Of a stretch of 64,000 nucleotides of DNA, positions 1-8,049 are shown in pieces. The notes under the pieces are model-generated. The model was not told the DNA's origin. It worked only from the letters and a program-made list of their open reading frames with translations, and did no database searches. Made by a program: the position numbers and the translations under genes. Each line of letters begins with the position of its first letter. Position 1 is the first letter of the stretch. The stretch comes from Paenibacillus sp. yr247 (GTDB lineage Bacteria > Bacillota > Bacilli > Paenibacillales > NBRC-103111), in assembly GCF_900103825.1 (NCBI RefSeq), contig NZ_FNIF01000014.1:1-64000 (forward strand). Reading direction: 5' to 3'.

Positions 1-81
1 CGATGCTGCATAAGCCCCAACAGCAACAGAGGCTGCGATAATTCCGGCAAGACCAAGTGCAATCAATAATTTCTTTTTCAA
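1..81 (-). CDS. 5' end of a secreted-protein gene (partial)
   Basis: The minus strand from 81 starts with TTG preceded by a strong GAGGAGG site about 7 bases upstream. It encodes a classic signal peptide: KKK followed by the hydrophobic stretch LLIALGLAGIIAASVAVGAYA, with an AYA-type signal peptidase I site. Only 27 codons lie in the window, so the mature protein and its function cannot be seen. The start is set by the ribosome site; no ATG is available. Confidence 0.6.
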   Translation of the reverse strand, partial: MKKKLLIALGLAGIIAASVAVGAYAAS

Positions 82-244
82 GTGAATTCCTCCTCATTTC
101 GATTCCCCATTAATTCTGTAATACTTACGCCAATTCCTACCAATTAGTTTCATAAAATTTACATTTATCCAACGTTCGGTATTTGTTCTCTTCCACAAAA
201 TTTCTCTTACATAGATAATACGTTTTCGTGACGAGGTTTTGATA

Positions 245-320
245 GTAGGGTAAGACGAGGGATTACTCCCTCGGACTCCCCGTCAAACCGTGCATGCGGA
301 TTTCCCGCACACGGCTTTCC
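245..320 (-). ncRNA. Group II intron domains V and VI
   Basis: In the minus-strand RNA, AGCCGTGTGCGG pairs with CCGCATGCACGGTT across a GAAA loop. This is the domain V hairpin with its AGC catalytic triad (about 317-284). It is followed by a second hairpin, CCGAGGGA / TCCCTCG, ending in TCTTACCCTAC, which matches domain VI with an unpaired A and the 3' splice end at about 245. This catalytic core looks intact even though the 5' half of the intron is missing. Confidence 0.75.
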
Positions 321-392
321 TTCGTCAGTTCCCCATCTTCAGGAGTGAGTTTTCTTCATCCGTCGCCAGACTGCGCCTATTTCACTCCTGAA

Positions 393-1532
393 TTAGAAAC
401 GTGTGGTGAGTAAGTTTGTTAGAAATACCATTCCAGCCTGTTCCAACACTTTGTTAGGAATCAGTGAATTAAAAACCGTAGATTTCTTTTGGCGCATAAA
501 GGCTCGCACCCTCATGCGCGTTCATTCGTCTAAACGTTGAAACTTCTTCTTTACATTCCCTATGCCGAAGTAATTACCAAATCCTCGCACAATTTCATTT
601 AATTTCTTGAGCATTCCATCGAGGTTAATCCCTTGTTGCCTGCGGGTGACTTCCCGAATCTTATCCTTGTACTTCTTCACTTTAGCATCCGGTAGTATCA
701 GATAATCCTTCTTGAAGTCGAATCCTAGAAATCGAAATCCTTCATCAAAATGCACAACCTTCGTTTTCTCAGGATGCATTCGTAGTCGTAGTTCGTCTTC
801 CAAAATACTCTTTGCCGTTAGGTATGCTTCTTCTGCTTGTTCCTTTGTCTTGCACAAAATAACTGCATCGTCTGCATATCTTACCACAGCAAAGCCCTTC
901 TCCTTCATCCCCCAGTCGAAATGGTTCAAATACAAATTTGCAAGCAATGACGACAGATTTCCGCCTTGTGGAGACCCGATTTTCGTTTCATGGAACTGGC
1001 CATCTTCCATGAATCCCGCCGTTAGCCATCCGCGAATGAGCTTCAGAACTTTCCCGTCGGTGATTCGCTCATGCACTTTTTTCATCAGTAATTCGTGTGG
1101 AATTTCATCGAAGAAAGACATAATATCTAGGTCAACCGCATATTCGTATCCGCCGCGTTTTGCGCGTCGAATCGTATTTATTGCTTGGTGCGCCGAATAT
1201 CCTGCACGAAAGCCAAAGCTGTAGTAGTAGAAGTCTTGTTCGAAAATCGGCTCAATGATTTGGCGTACCGCTTGTAGACATACACGTTCTCGGATAGTCG
1301 GAATGCCTAAAGGTCTTAACTTCCCGTTTTCCTTCTCGATGTAATGCCGCCTGACAGGATCGGCTTTGTACCGATCTTGATGCAGTAACAATCGTAAACG
1401 TCTTAAACCAATGAGGGGTAGCTCCAAGAGGGGGCGTCCCGCCGATGGCGAAAGAACGCTAAAGGATAAAGGACTGCCGGCGACCTGAGTACGTCCCTGT
1501 AGGGCAGAAACAGTTTTGGGAGTCAAATACAA
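393..1532 (-). pseudogene. ltrA: Group II intron reverse transcriptase/maturase, nonsense-mutated
   Basis: Intron-encoded reverse transcriptase. Recognisable homology runs from about 1410 with the RT fingers (VRRHYIEKENGKLRPLGIPT), the palm with an intact YADD catalytic motif, the SPQGG loop and the thumb/maturase motif (VRGFGNYFGIGNVKKKF). The N-terminal ~80 residues of a normal protein are replaced by unrelated sequence. At 522-524 a TGA interrupts the frame exactly where the family has Trp (LDE-stop-TRMRVRAF). The frame then continues for 42 codons to a TAA at 393-395, so a TGG-to-TGA change is the likely lesion. Both ends damaged; not expected to be functional. Confidence 0.8.
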
Positions 1533-1635
1533 CCATTACTCGGTCACCAATGATATTTCTTACTTTGCCACCATAGTGCGCACCAGCCTTTGCCATAGCT
1601 AGAACAAATGATGAATATAGTTTGGCCATACTTAT
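1507..1635 (-). pseudogene. Class III nucleotide cyclase-like fragment
   Basis: An open stretch of about 43 codons reads MAKLYSSFVLAMAKAGAHYG then GKVRNIIGDRVMVVFDSQNCF. The pattern GGKVRNIIGDRVMVVF is the signature around the metal-binding Asp of class III adenylyl/guanylyl cyclase domains. There is no start with a ribosome site, an in-frame TGA lies just upstream, and homology stops where the intron remnant begins. It is a gene fragment. Which cyclase subfamily it came from cannot be told. Confidence 0.5.
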
Positions 1636-1805
1636 TCACGGATTGATGTGAAACCTTCAATTGAGCTTTAAGCATCATGGGAAGGGCAGGATGAACAGGA
1701 AGAACAGGCTTGCCCCAATTAACAATTTAGGTCATCACCTAAGGCTTAACCGTCAACTCGCCATATACTGATATTGCCAGCCAGCCACCACATTTGTCAT
1801 CTCAA
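1636..1805. other. Unassigned decayed sequence
   Basis: I see no intact gene here. On the minus strand short open patches such as GKPVLPVHPALPMMLKAQL suggest more of a decayed gene, in a different frame from the cyclase-like fragment, but I do not recognise the family. Confidence 0.3.
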
Positions 1806-1807
1806 AA

Positions 1808-1840
1808 ACACCTCCTAGTCGCGGATAGGGGGTGTCTTTT
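1808..1840 (+). terminator. Terminator-like hairpin
   Basis: ACACCTCC (808-815 of the 1-kb block) pairs with GGGGGTGT across a 12-base loop and is followed by CTTTTA on the plus strand. No intact plus-strand gene precedes it, so it may be left over from a lost gene. Confidence 0.4.
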
Positions 1841-1949
1841 ACGTTCAATATCCGGGGATTACGTAGATATTACCGACTGAATACTAACTTTAACTTAGGA
1901 AACAAATTTTTATAAAATTTTCAGGACTTCCGAAGATATTTCACAAGAA

Positions 1950-1985
1950 AGGCTCCTAGGAGAATACTCCCAGGAGCCTCTTCTT
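1950..1985 (-). terminator. Rho-independent terminator
   Basis: A 12-bp stem GGCTCCTGGGAG / CTCCTAGGAGCC with one wobble pair lies 20-50 bases downstream of the small YjcZ-like gene. In minus orientation it is followed by TTTCTT. It probably ends that transcript. Confidence 0.65.
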
Positions 1986-2001
1986 TACTGTGATGACAAG
2001 G

Positions 2002-2100
2002 TTACCAACAAAAAGACATAGTAACGATAACCAAAAGAATAAAGAGAACTAAAATCTCTACACTGCTAGTGCGACGAATGCCGTCTACCGCTATTCCCAT
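2002..2100 (-). CDS. YjcZ-like small membrane protein
   Basis: A 32-residue ORF preceded by GAGGGAG eight bases before the ATG and followed by a terminator. The sequence is a short polar head (MGIAVDGIRRTSSVE) and one hydrophobic helix (ILVLFILLVIVTMSFCW). This resembles the ILVLFILLVII core of the YjcZ family of tiny sporulation-associated membrane peptides common in Bacillus and Paenibacillus. Those family members usually have a Gly/Tyr-rich head, which is lacking here, so the assignment rests on the membrane segment, size and gene setting. Confidence 0.55.
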   Translation of the reverse strand: MGIAVDGIRRTSSVEILVLFILLVIVTMSFCW

Positions 2101-2155
2101 ATTCAACACTCCCTCTTTAAAAGATGATAATTACCTTTTATTTTATGTCCGGATT

Positions 2156-2469
2156 TTATCCCTTGCTTGGACATATTGACATAATCTGTTGATGATAAAT
2201 ATCGAACAGCACTTTCACATGCTGGCTCCCAACCTGCTTGACAATGTCAAATGCCTCTTTCGATGAGGAAAGAAAATAGCCTTGATGGTCAACAATAGTG
2301 TTTAACGGCTCAACTAACAGCGTAATGCCCTCTCGTTCCAGCAGGGGCAAGCAAGCTTCCAACCCATCAATCAACGATTGTGTCTGCTCTGCTCTTGATA
2401 CCCCTTCTTTGACACTTTGAGCAAAATTTTGCTTGCTGTAAACAGCACAACACAGACGGAGAGCTTCAT
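2156..2469 (-). pseudogene. Hydroxypyruvate isomerase-like TIM-barrel remnant
   Basis: The family start MKLSVC is visible at 2469, but the frame shifts at once. A large internal deletion then joins it to a stretch matching the middle of hydroxypyruvate isomerase / AP-endonuclease-2 family sugar isomerases: EREGITLLVEPLN, with the metal-site Glu, then VGSQHVKVLFDIYHQQIM. After IYHQQIM, which should be followed by the rest of the barrel, the frame ends within a few codons. A normal member is about 260 residues; less than half remains. Clearly a decayed gene. Confidence 0.75.
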
Positions 2470-2586
2470 TGTCATCCTTCTTTCATGAAGATATGGCGTA
2501 AGTACATAGCATTCTGATCTCTCATCATTGTAAGGTAAAATAAAGCAGAAGAAAATAAAGGAAATATCACCCTAGGAGTTTTATCT

Positions 2587-3537
2587 ATGATTCGTTCCCT
2601 TGCTATCACAACTGACTTCACTGTGCTCCATGATGTCCCTCTCAAACAGCTTTTAGACACGAATATCAAGTGGTATTGGGTCGACTTTCATAATCCAAGC
2701 GAAGAAGAAGCCTTGCATTTAAAAGAGCATTTCCGCTTCCACCCGCTGGCGATAGAGGATTGCTTTTACTTACTGCAAAGGCCGAAAATGGATCACTATG
2801 AGAATGTTCATTTTTTTGTGATGCATGCGATGAATGCCAAGACGCTGGCTGCTGAAGAGGTGGACATGTTTCTGGGGAGTAACTTCATTGTGACTTTTCA
2901 TTTACATGATTCGAGGGAAATCGAGGATGCTTGGTGCCGGTTGTCCGAACAAGAAAACTTGCGAAGTGAAGGCCATATCTATGCGGCCTACTTAGTTCTG
3001 GATAATTTGGTTGATCAATATTTTCCCAGTGTGTACCAAATTGAGGATCAACTTGATGAAATCGAAAACAACGTACATTCAGAATCGATTGAAGTTTTAA
3101 TGAACGATATTTTTGAAATTCGTTCTAGATTGTTAAAATTACGCCGCACCATCGTGCCTATGCGTGATCTGTTATACAGAGTCATAAATACGGAGCGTCT
3201 CGATCAACTTCGCGAGCATCTCGTCTTTTTCACAGACATTCATGATCATCTGCTCAAGCTTTCTGAAATGATTGAATCGAACCGAGACATGACGGCTGAT
3301 ATGAGGGATAGTTACATCTCTTTGAATTCAAATCGGATGAATACGATCATGAAAACATTGACGGTTATCACCACCATTTTCATGCCTCTAACTTTCATTG
3401 CCGGAATTTATGGGATGAATTTCTCTTATATGCCCGAGCTGGAGTGGCACTGGGGATATTTTGCAATACTTTTGATCATGATCGGAATTGGTTTCGGTAT
3501 GTTCGCCTGGTTTTGGAAAAAAGGCTGGTTTAAATAG
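2587..3537 (+). CDS. corA: CorA-family magnesium transporter
   Basis: A 316-residue divalent-cation channel. The N-terminal two thirds form the cytoplasmic domain, with a long helical stretch around residues 150-240. Two transmembrane helices lie at the C-terminus with the diagnostic YGMN loop (GMN at 276-278) followed by the acidic MPELEW loop, and the protein ends in a Lys-rich tail (WKKGWFK). AGGAG stands about 8 bases upstream of the ATG. Length and motif agree with the CorA/MgtE-independent Mg2+ channel family; Co2+ or Ni2+ may also pass. It converges on modB with only 7 bases between the stop codons. Confidence 0.93.
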   Translation: MIRSLAITTDFTVLHDVPLKQLLDTNIKWYWVDFHNPSEEEALHLKEHFRFHPLAIEDCFYLLQRPKMDHYENVHFFVMHAMNAKTLAAEEVDMFLGSNFIVTFHLHDSREIEDAWCRLSEQENLRSEGHIYAAYLVLDNLVDQYFPSVYQIEDQLDEIENNVHSESIEVLMNDIFEIRSRLLKLRRTIVPMRDLLYRVINTERLDQLREHLVFFTDIHDHLLKLSEMIESNRDMTADMRDSYISLNSNRMNTIMKTLTVITTIFMPLTFIAGIYGMNFSYMPELEWHWGYFAILLIMIGIGFGMFAWFWKKGWFK

Positions 3538-3544
3538 GATTTAA

Positions 3545-4231
3545 TCAGTCCCCTGAGTTTGCTGCTTTCTTCGGACTTACCGCATAAAGCAGGATAAACG
3601 ATATGAGGATAATGGCACCTGTCCAGCACCAGGCAAATGTCTGGTTGCCAGATTCAACAGCAATATAGATGGCTGTCGGCAGCGTCTGTGTACGATGTGG
3701 AATATTGCCTGCAATCATCAGCGTCGCGCCGAATTCTCCAAGTCCACGGGCAAAACCCAGCGTATAAGCTGTTATGACTGAGCGCCATGCCAAGGGTAAA
3801 GTGATAAGGCGCAGCACCTGCCATTCACTGGCTCCCATTGATCTTGCCGCCTCTTCTAAGTCACGATGGACGGAAGCAAAGCCTGTTTTCATCGTCTGAT
3901 ACACTAATGGAAAAGCGACCACGACCGAAGCTACTACAGCAGCTCCCCAAGTAAAAATAATCGGCTGATTAAACATGCTTTCCATCATCTTGCCAATCCA
4001 GCTTTTTTTGCCGAGTAGGACAAGCAGAACAAATCCTACTACCGTAGGAGGAAGCACGAGCGGCAATAGAAACACCGTTTCCAGCACCATCCTCCCTTTG
4101 AAATTCCGCCGCGACATCCACCAGGCAAATAAACCGCCAGAGAGTAGAACCAAGAAGCTGGAGACCACAGCAACCTTTAACGAGAGAAGGATCGGAGAGG
4201 CAAACTCAAACCAATCTACTTGTATCCTCAT
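3545..4231 (-). CDS. modB: Molybdate ABC transporter permease
   Basis: A 228-residue inner-membrane permease with about five hydrophobic segments and the binding-protein-dependent transport (EAA) loop: EEAARSMGASEWQVLRLITLPLAWR at about 135-160, which docks on the ATPase. It moves molybdate (or tungstate) across the membrane for molybdenum-cofactor synthesis. Its ATG overlaps the last codons of modA by four bases (ATGA type), so the two are translationally coupled. No modC ATPase gene follows: the next gene is convergent corA. The ATPase must come from elsewhere in the genome. Confidence 0.92.
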   Translation of the reverse strand: MRIQVDWFEFASPILLSLKVAVVSSFLVLLSGGLFAWWMSRRNFKGRMVLETVFLLPLVLPPTVVGFVLLVLLGKKSWIGKMMESMFNQPIIFTWGAAVVASVVVAFPLVYQTMKTGFASVHRDLEEAARSMGASEWQVLRLITLPLAWRSVITAYTLGFARGLGEFGATLMIAGNIPHRTQTLPTAIYIAVESGNQTFAWCWTGAIILISFILLYAVSPKKAANSGD

Positions 4232-5049
4232 TTAGGAATCGTAAAGCCATATTTCATAAAAATAGCTTGGGCTTCTTTCGATTCAAGAAAGGTAAAGAAG
4301 TCTGAGGTCTCTTTCTTATGCTTGCTTGCTTTGACTATACCTGCCGGATAGGCAATCGGAGTGTAGGACTGGGTATCAACGCTGAGCGCTACTTTCACTT
4401 TCTTCGAAGTAAGTGCATCGGTTTTATAGACGAAGCCCGCTTCCGCGTTACTGGATTCCACATAGGTAAGCACTTGACGCACGTCTTTGCCTTGAACGAT
4501 TTTGCCTTGCAGCGGATCCCAGAGCTTCACATTCGTCAGCGCTTCCTTCGCATAACTGCCCGCCGGAACCGTCTGTGGTTCTCCAACCGCCAAATGCTTG
4601 ATATCGGGACCCGCCAAGTCATTTATTTGGTGCAAAACTGCTTTGCTATCAGAAGGAACTACGATAACCAATTCATTCATGAGCAAGTTCTTCTGCTCCG
4701 AACTATCGATTAGCTGTTTGTCGATGAGCGTCTTCATATTTTTCGCTGCTGCGGAGAAGAACAGATCGGTTGGCGCTCCCTGTTCTATTTGCTGCTGAAG
4801 AACACCGGACGCACCAAAGTTGAAATTCAGTTTAATCTGTTTATTTTTGCTCTCATAGGCGGTTTGCACTTCTCTGAGAGCATCCGTTAAGCTGGCTGCC
4901 GCTGAAACGGTCAGCTCCACTTTTTCTGGCGCTTGAGTCTGAGCATTACTCATTGAGGACTGTTCGTTCTTAGGGGCGCAGCCTGCAAAGAGAATGACTG
5001 CCAAAATAGAGAGACTGATATAATAACGACGATTAACTATTTGGTTCAT
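4228..5049 (-). CDS. modA: Molybdate-binding lipoprotein
   Basis: A 273-residue extracellular molybdate receptor of the ModA family. It has a lipoprotein signal (hydrophobic LSILAVILFAGC, lipobox Cys at about 24) and then the family landmarks: LTVSAAASLTDALREV, NFGASGVLQQQIEQGAPTDLFFSA and GSYAKEAL. These form the oxyanion pocket with Ser residues near SAAASL and GASG. It delivers molybdate to ModB, which is encoded immediately downstream. A short upstream gap separates it from the duplicated sugar-binding gene at 5187, whose transcript may read into modAB because no convincing terminator lies between. Confidence 0.93.
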   Translation of the reverse strand: MNQIVNRRYYISLSILAVILFAGCAPKNEQSSMSNAQTQAPEKVELTVSAAASLTDALREVQTAYESKNKQIKLNFNFGASGVLQQQIEQGAPTDLFFSAAAKNMKTLIDKQLIDSSEQKNLLMNELVIVVPSDSKAVLHQINDLAGPDIKHLAVGEPQTVPAGSYAKEALTNVKLWDPLQGKIVQGKDVRQVLTYVESSNAEAGFVYKTDALTSKKVKVALSVDTQSYTPIAYPAGIVKASKHKKETSDFFTFLESKEAQAIFMKYGFTIPK

Positions 5050-5157
5050 GCCGCACTCCCGTTATATGGATGTAATATGAATCTATTATACGAAATCATC
5101 TCATTTCAGTAAATGCGACAAAAAAGGAACCAACACTGTGGTCAGTTACCCGAGGCC

Positions 5158-5186
5158 ATTTGAAGATGATGTGATAAAAGAGGGAA
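5158..5186 (-). other. Duplication scar downstream of the first sugar-binding gene
   Basis: About 27 bases here (TTGAAGATGATG then TAAAAGAGGGA) match 38108-38134, which lies between the second sugar-binding gene and its permeases. Similarity ends abruptly at about 5158, and the attenuator hairpin seen at the other copy is deleted. This marks where the permease genes of this copy were lost. Confidence 0.7.
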
Positions 5187-6587
5187 TCAGTTGCTCTGTT
5201 TAGCCAATCCCGCATCTACATTCTTTTTCACTTCATCGAGAAGCGCCTGTGCGTCCCCTTTACCATGAATCGCCAAATCTTGTACGCGCATCGTTTCGTT
5301 CCAAAGTAAGGCACCCGCCGGTGAAACCGGTCTGGTGAAGGCTGTCGGCATTAGATCCAAGAAAACTTTCAGATTTGCAATTTCGGCCAGTTTCAATTGC
5401 TCGTTAATGGCCGGCATAGCCGTAATATCGTTACCGGCATTCGGTCGTTTCGCCCAGAGCAATGTGCCTTCCTTATGGGCTACGAATTTAACGAATTCCC
5501 AAGCTTCCTTCTCATGCTTGGAGCCCTTCGGAACGACATACGACCAACCTCCCGCCCATGTCACCGATTTATTGCCTTCAGCCGCCGGCATCGGAGTTAC
5601 GCCCCAATCGAAGTTAAGCTTGTACTTCGCCAAATCGTTCAGAATCCAGTTGCCGTCGAACACGAAGCCGACTTTTCCCGTCCAGAATGGATTCATGTCC
5701 GTTTGTCCCATGGCGTCAGAGAAGCTGGTCAGGTTGCCGACATCATACTTCTTGGCGTAACCGGCCATCCAAGCAAGCGCCTTCACATTCTGCGGATCGT
5801 TGGGAGTCAAATTATGATTGCCATCCTCCCATTTGCCTCCCCAGTTCCAAGCTTGCGTATAGAGAAATCCCTGGTTCATCCAAGGAATGAATCCGACTTG
5901 CGAGTATTTGTTGTTGCTTCCTTTTTTGAAAATTTTCTCGGCCATTTGATCCAATTCTTGAATGGTTTGCGGCGGCTTGTTCGGATCAAGCCCCGCTTCT
6001 TTCATCAACGTCTTGTTGTAAAACATACCACGATTGTCGGTGCCCCAAGGCAAAGCGTATATCTTGTCTTTATAGACGGTTTCGGCCCAAAGTCCTTTAT
6101 AATAATCATCCTTAGAGATGCCGCTGCCCTTCACATAGGCCGTTAAGTCCGTCAGGGCACCTTTCGCCGCCCAGGAACCGATCAAGAATCGGTCGAACAA
6201 AGCGACGTCGGGAGGATTGCCGCCTGCGATGGCTGTAAGCAATTTATCCGAGGCCTGTGTCTGGCCTGTCGTCTCCACAAATGTCATTTTCACTTTTATG
6301 TCAGGATGCTGCTTCTCGAATACGTCGATAACATTAGCTTTGAAAGCTTTTTGGTAGTCTCCGCCCCACGGAAACCAGAAATCAATCGTAACAGGTGCGC
6401 CCGAGTCTTTGGAAGCTTTGTTATTTGCAGCTTTCGCATCCGTTCCTTTACTATCGCCGCCAGAGGATGCCGTGTTCATCGAGCTGCTGCAGCCGGCGAT
6501 CGTCAAAGTCATCGCCAGGGTTGCCGCCAAAGGAAGTGTTACAAACTTTTTACCCCGCCAACCTGCTTGTACCTTTTCATTGTTCAT
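5187..6587 (-). CDS. Sugar ABC transporter substrate-binding lipoprotein (copy 1)
   Basis: A 466-residue family-1 extracellular solute-binding protein. It has a signal sequence with lipobox LTIAGC (Cys about 33), a low-complexity Ser/Gly/Lys linker, then DFWFPWGGDYQK and the substrate-lobe motifs (ALPWGTDNRGMFYNKTL, WAGGWSYVVPKGSK). It is a very close paralogue of the gene at 38191, differing by scattered substitutions and a 2-residue length change. Unlike that copy it has no permeases beside it and faces modA. It should bind a mono- or oligosaccharide outside the cell; the substrate is unknown. The ATG has AGGAGG seven bases upstream. Confidence 0.9.
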   Translation of the reverse strand: MNNEKVQAGWRGKKFVTLPLAATLAMTLTIAGCSSSMNTASSGGDSKGTDAKAANNKASKDSGAPVTIDFWFPWGGDYQKAFKANVIDVFEKQHPDIKVKMTFVETTGQTQASDKLLTAIAGGNPPDVALFDRFLIGSWAAKGALTDLTAYVKGSGISKDDYYKGLWAETVYKDKIYALPWGTDNRGMFYNKTLMKEAGLDPNKPPQTIQELDQMAEKIFKKGSNNKYSQVGFIPWMNQGFLYTQAWNWGGKWEDGNHNLTPNDPQNVKALAWMAGYAKKYDVGNLTSFSDAMGQTDMNPFWTGKVGFVFDGNWILNDLAKYKLNFDWGVTPMPAAEGNKSVTWAGGWSYVVPKGSKHEKEAWEFVKFVAHKEGTLLWAKRPNAGNDITAMPAINEQLKLAEIANLKVFLDLMPTAFTRPVSPAGALLWNETMRVQDLAIHGKGDAQALLDEVKKNVDAGLAKQSN

Positions 6588-6635
6588 CTTTTAACCTCCT
6601 CTTTGTCTTATACTCACTTCCGAGCACTCCTTAAT

Positions 6636-6649
6636 TGTATGCGTTTTCA
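6636..6649 (-). promoter_or_regulatory. Putative CcpA cre site (copy 1)
   Basis: TGTATGCGTTTTCA upstream of the sugar-binding gene matches the catabolite-response consensus TGNAARCGNWWWCA with one mismatch. The same element is conserved at 39646-39659 in the paralogous locus. Repression by CcpA when preferred sugars are present is inferred. Confidence 0.5.
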
Positions 6650-6711
6650 TACATGCTCCGAAACGAAGGGACTTTTGTTTTAGTGTGTTTTTTTGTTGTT
6701 GGGTCGGTTAA

Positions 6712-6750
6712 AAAAGGAAAAGACTCACAGCTAATGTGCGAGTCTCTTCA
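6712..6750 (-). terminator. Terminator after the Gfo/Idh/MocA gene
   Basis: In minus orientation GAGACTCGCACA pairs with TGTGAGTCT with one bulge, followed by TTTTCC and TTTTTT. It separates the four-gene metabolic block (6784-10807) from the promoter of the sugar-binding gene. Confidence 0.6.
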
Positions 6751-6783
6751 ATGAACGCCGCAGGAATGGACTGTGTGGACCGT

Positions 6784-7956
6784 TTATTTCACTTCCGCAA
6801 TGGATACCCAACGCCCTGTCTGAGCGGATTTCTGTACAGCTTCGAGCACGATTTGATTGTTTAGGCCGTCTTCGAAATTGGGCGTCGGATTTTTGCCGTT
6901 GGCGATGCCATTCATTAGTTCCGTGAACAGATTGATAAACGTATGCTCATAGCCGATAATATGGGCAGGTGGCCAATAAGCTCCTGCGTACGGATGAACC
7001 TCCTCCTGGCAGTTAATGGAGCGGAAGCCCTGCATGCCCGGTTCGTCCTCGGCGGAATAAAATTGCAGCGTGTTCATCTGCTCCATATCCCAACGGATCG
7101 AACCCCTCTCGCCATTGATCTCGAAGCGGTTTCCGTTGCGGTTGCCGCCGGCAAACCGCGTAGCTTCAAAAACGCCGACAGCCCCGTTCTCAAAGCGGGC
7201 CATGAAGATGGACGCATCGTCCACATCAACTTCCCCAAGCTCTCCTCCCTTGACATTGGCGCTTAAGCCGCCACTCATTTCGCCAATCGGCCGCTCCTTG
7301 ATGAAGGTTTCCATCATTCCGTTTACTTCCTTAAATTCCCCTACCAGAAAGCGGGCAAGGTCAAGCGAATGGGCGGCGAGATCTCCATGCGAACCGGAAC
7401 CGCAAACTTCTTTTTTCAACCGCCACACCAATGGGAAGTTCGGGTCCATAATCCAGTCTTGCAAGTAATTCGCTCTAATGTGATAAATTTTTCCGAGTCT
7501 TCCTTCATCGATCAGCTTCTTGGCGTACTGAACGGCCGGAACAAAGCGGTAATTGTGGCAAATCATATGAATGACCCCCGCTTTGCGCACCGCCTCCAGC
7601 ATCCTTTTCGCTTCCTCCACGCTCATGGCGAGCGGTTTCTCGCACAAGATATGCTTACCGGCTTGCGCAGCGGCAATTGCGATTTCTGCATGGGCATTAT
7701 TCGGGGCGCCGATGTCGATCAAATCAATATCGTCTCGTTCGATCAGTTTGCGCCAATCGGTTTCGTACGATGCCCAGCCCAGCTTCTGCGCTGCCGCCTT
7801 CACGCCTGCCTCGTCGCGTCCGCAAATCGCCTGCATCACCGGAACCCCGTCGGTGTCAAAGTAGAAAGGGACGTCCCTGTAGGCGTGAGAATGGGCCTTG
7901 CCCATGAATTTATAGCCGATCATACCAACCCGGATTTGTTTTTTGCCCATAGTCAT
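6784..7956 (-). CDS. Gfo/Idh/MocA family oxidoreductase (A)
   Basis: A 390-residue NAD(P)-dependent sugar or sugar-derivative dehydrogenase. The Rossmann domain opens with VGMIGYKFMGKAHSHAYRD; the EKPLAM motif carrying the conserved Lys lies at about 100-105; an alpha/beta C-terminal domain follows with a SHGDLAAHSLDLARFLVG catalytic helix. AGGAGG precedes the ATG. It is the last gene of a block that begins with the hexulose-phosphate-synthase-like gene at 10807. One of four members of this family in the window. Such enzymes oxidise ring hydroxyls of free sugars, inositols or glycosides; the substrate here is unknown. Confidence 0.9.
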   Translation of the reverse strand: MTMGKKQIRVGMIGYKFMGKAHSHAYRDVPFYFDTDGVPVMQAICGRDEAGVKAAAQKLGWASYETDWRKLIERDDIDLIDIGAPNNAHAEIAIAAAQAGKHILCEKPLAMSVEEAKRMLEAVRKAGVIHMICHNYRFVPAVQYAKKLIDEGRLGKIYHIRANYLQDWIMDPNFPLVWRLKKEVCGSGSHGDLAAHSLDLARFLVGEFKEVNGMMETFIKERPIGEMSGGLSANVKGGELGEVDVDDASIFMARFENGAVGVFEATRFAGGNRNGNRFEINGERGSIRWDMEQMNTLQFYSAEDEPGMQGFRSINCQEEVHPYAGAYWPPAHIIGYEHTFINLFTELMNGIANGKNPTPNFEDGLNNQIVLEAVQKSAQTGRWVSIAEVK

Positions 7957-8049
7957 ATATCCTCCTAGTATTCATCTTTTATTTGCTGCCTGAACGTCCA
8001 CTAAATTTTTCCCCATCGTCGTGCGTTGATTGCCCATGCTTTCCCTCAA

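Larger units (their letters stand above)
245..1532 (-). mobile_element. Group II intron remnant (5'-truncated)
   Basis: The minus strand carries the 3' portion of a bacterial group II intron: a reverse transcriptase reading frame (about 1410 to 393), an inverted-repeat stem (340-392), domain V (about 284-317) and domain VI ending in CCCTAC at about 245. The structured domains I-III that should lie more than 500 bases upstream of the ORF are absent. Instead a cyclase-like gene fragment abuts the 5' side at about 1507. The element is therefore truncated and cannot self-splice. The 5' limit given is that of the open frame, not a recognised intron boundary. Confidence 0.8.

Noticed and set aside
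5100-5150. Terminator between the binding-protein gene and modA
   Set aside because: GGTAACTGACC / GTGTTGGTTCC with a T-run looks tempting, but several mismatches leave no stable stem.
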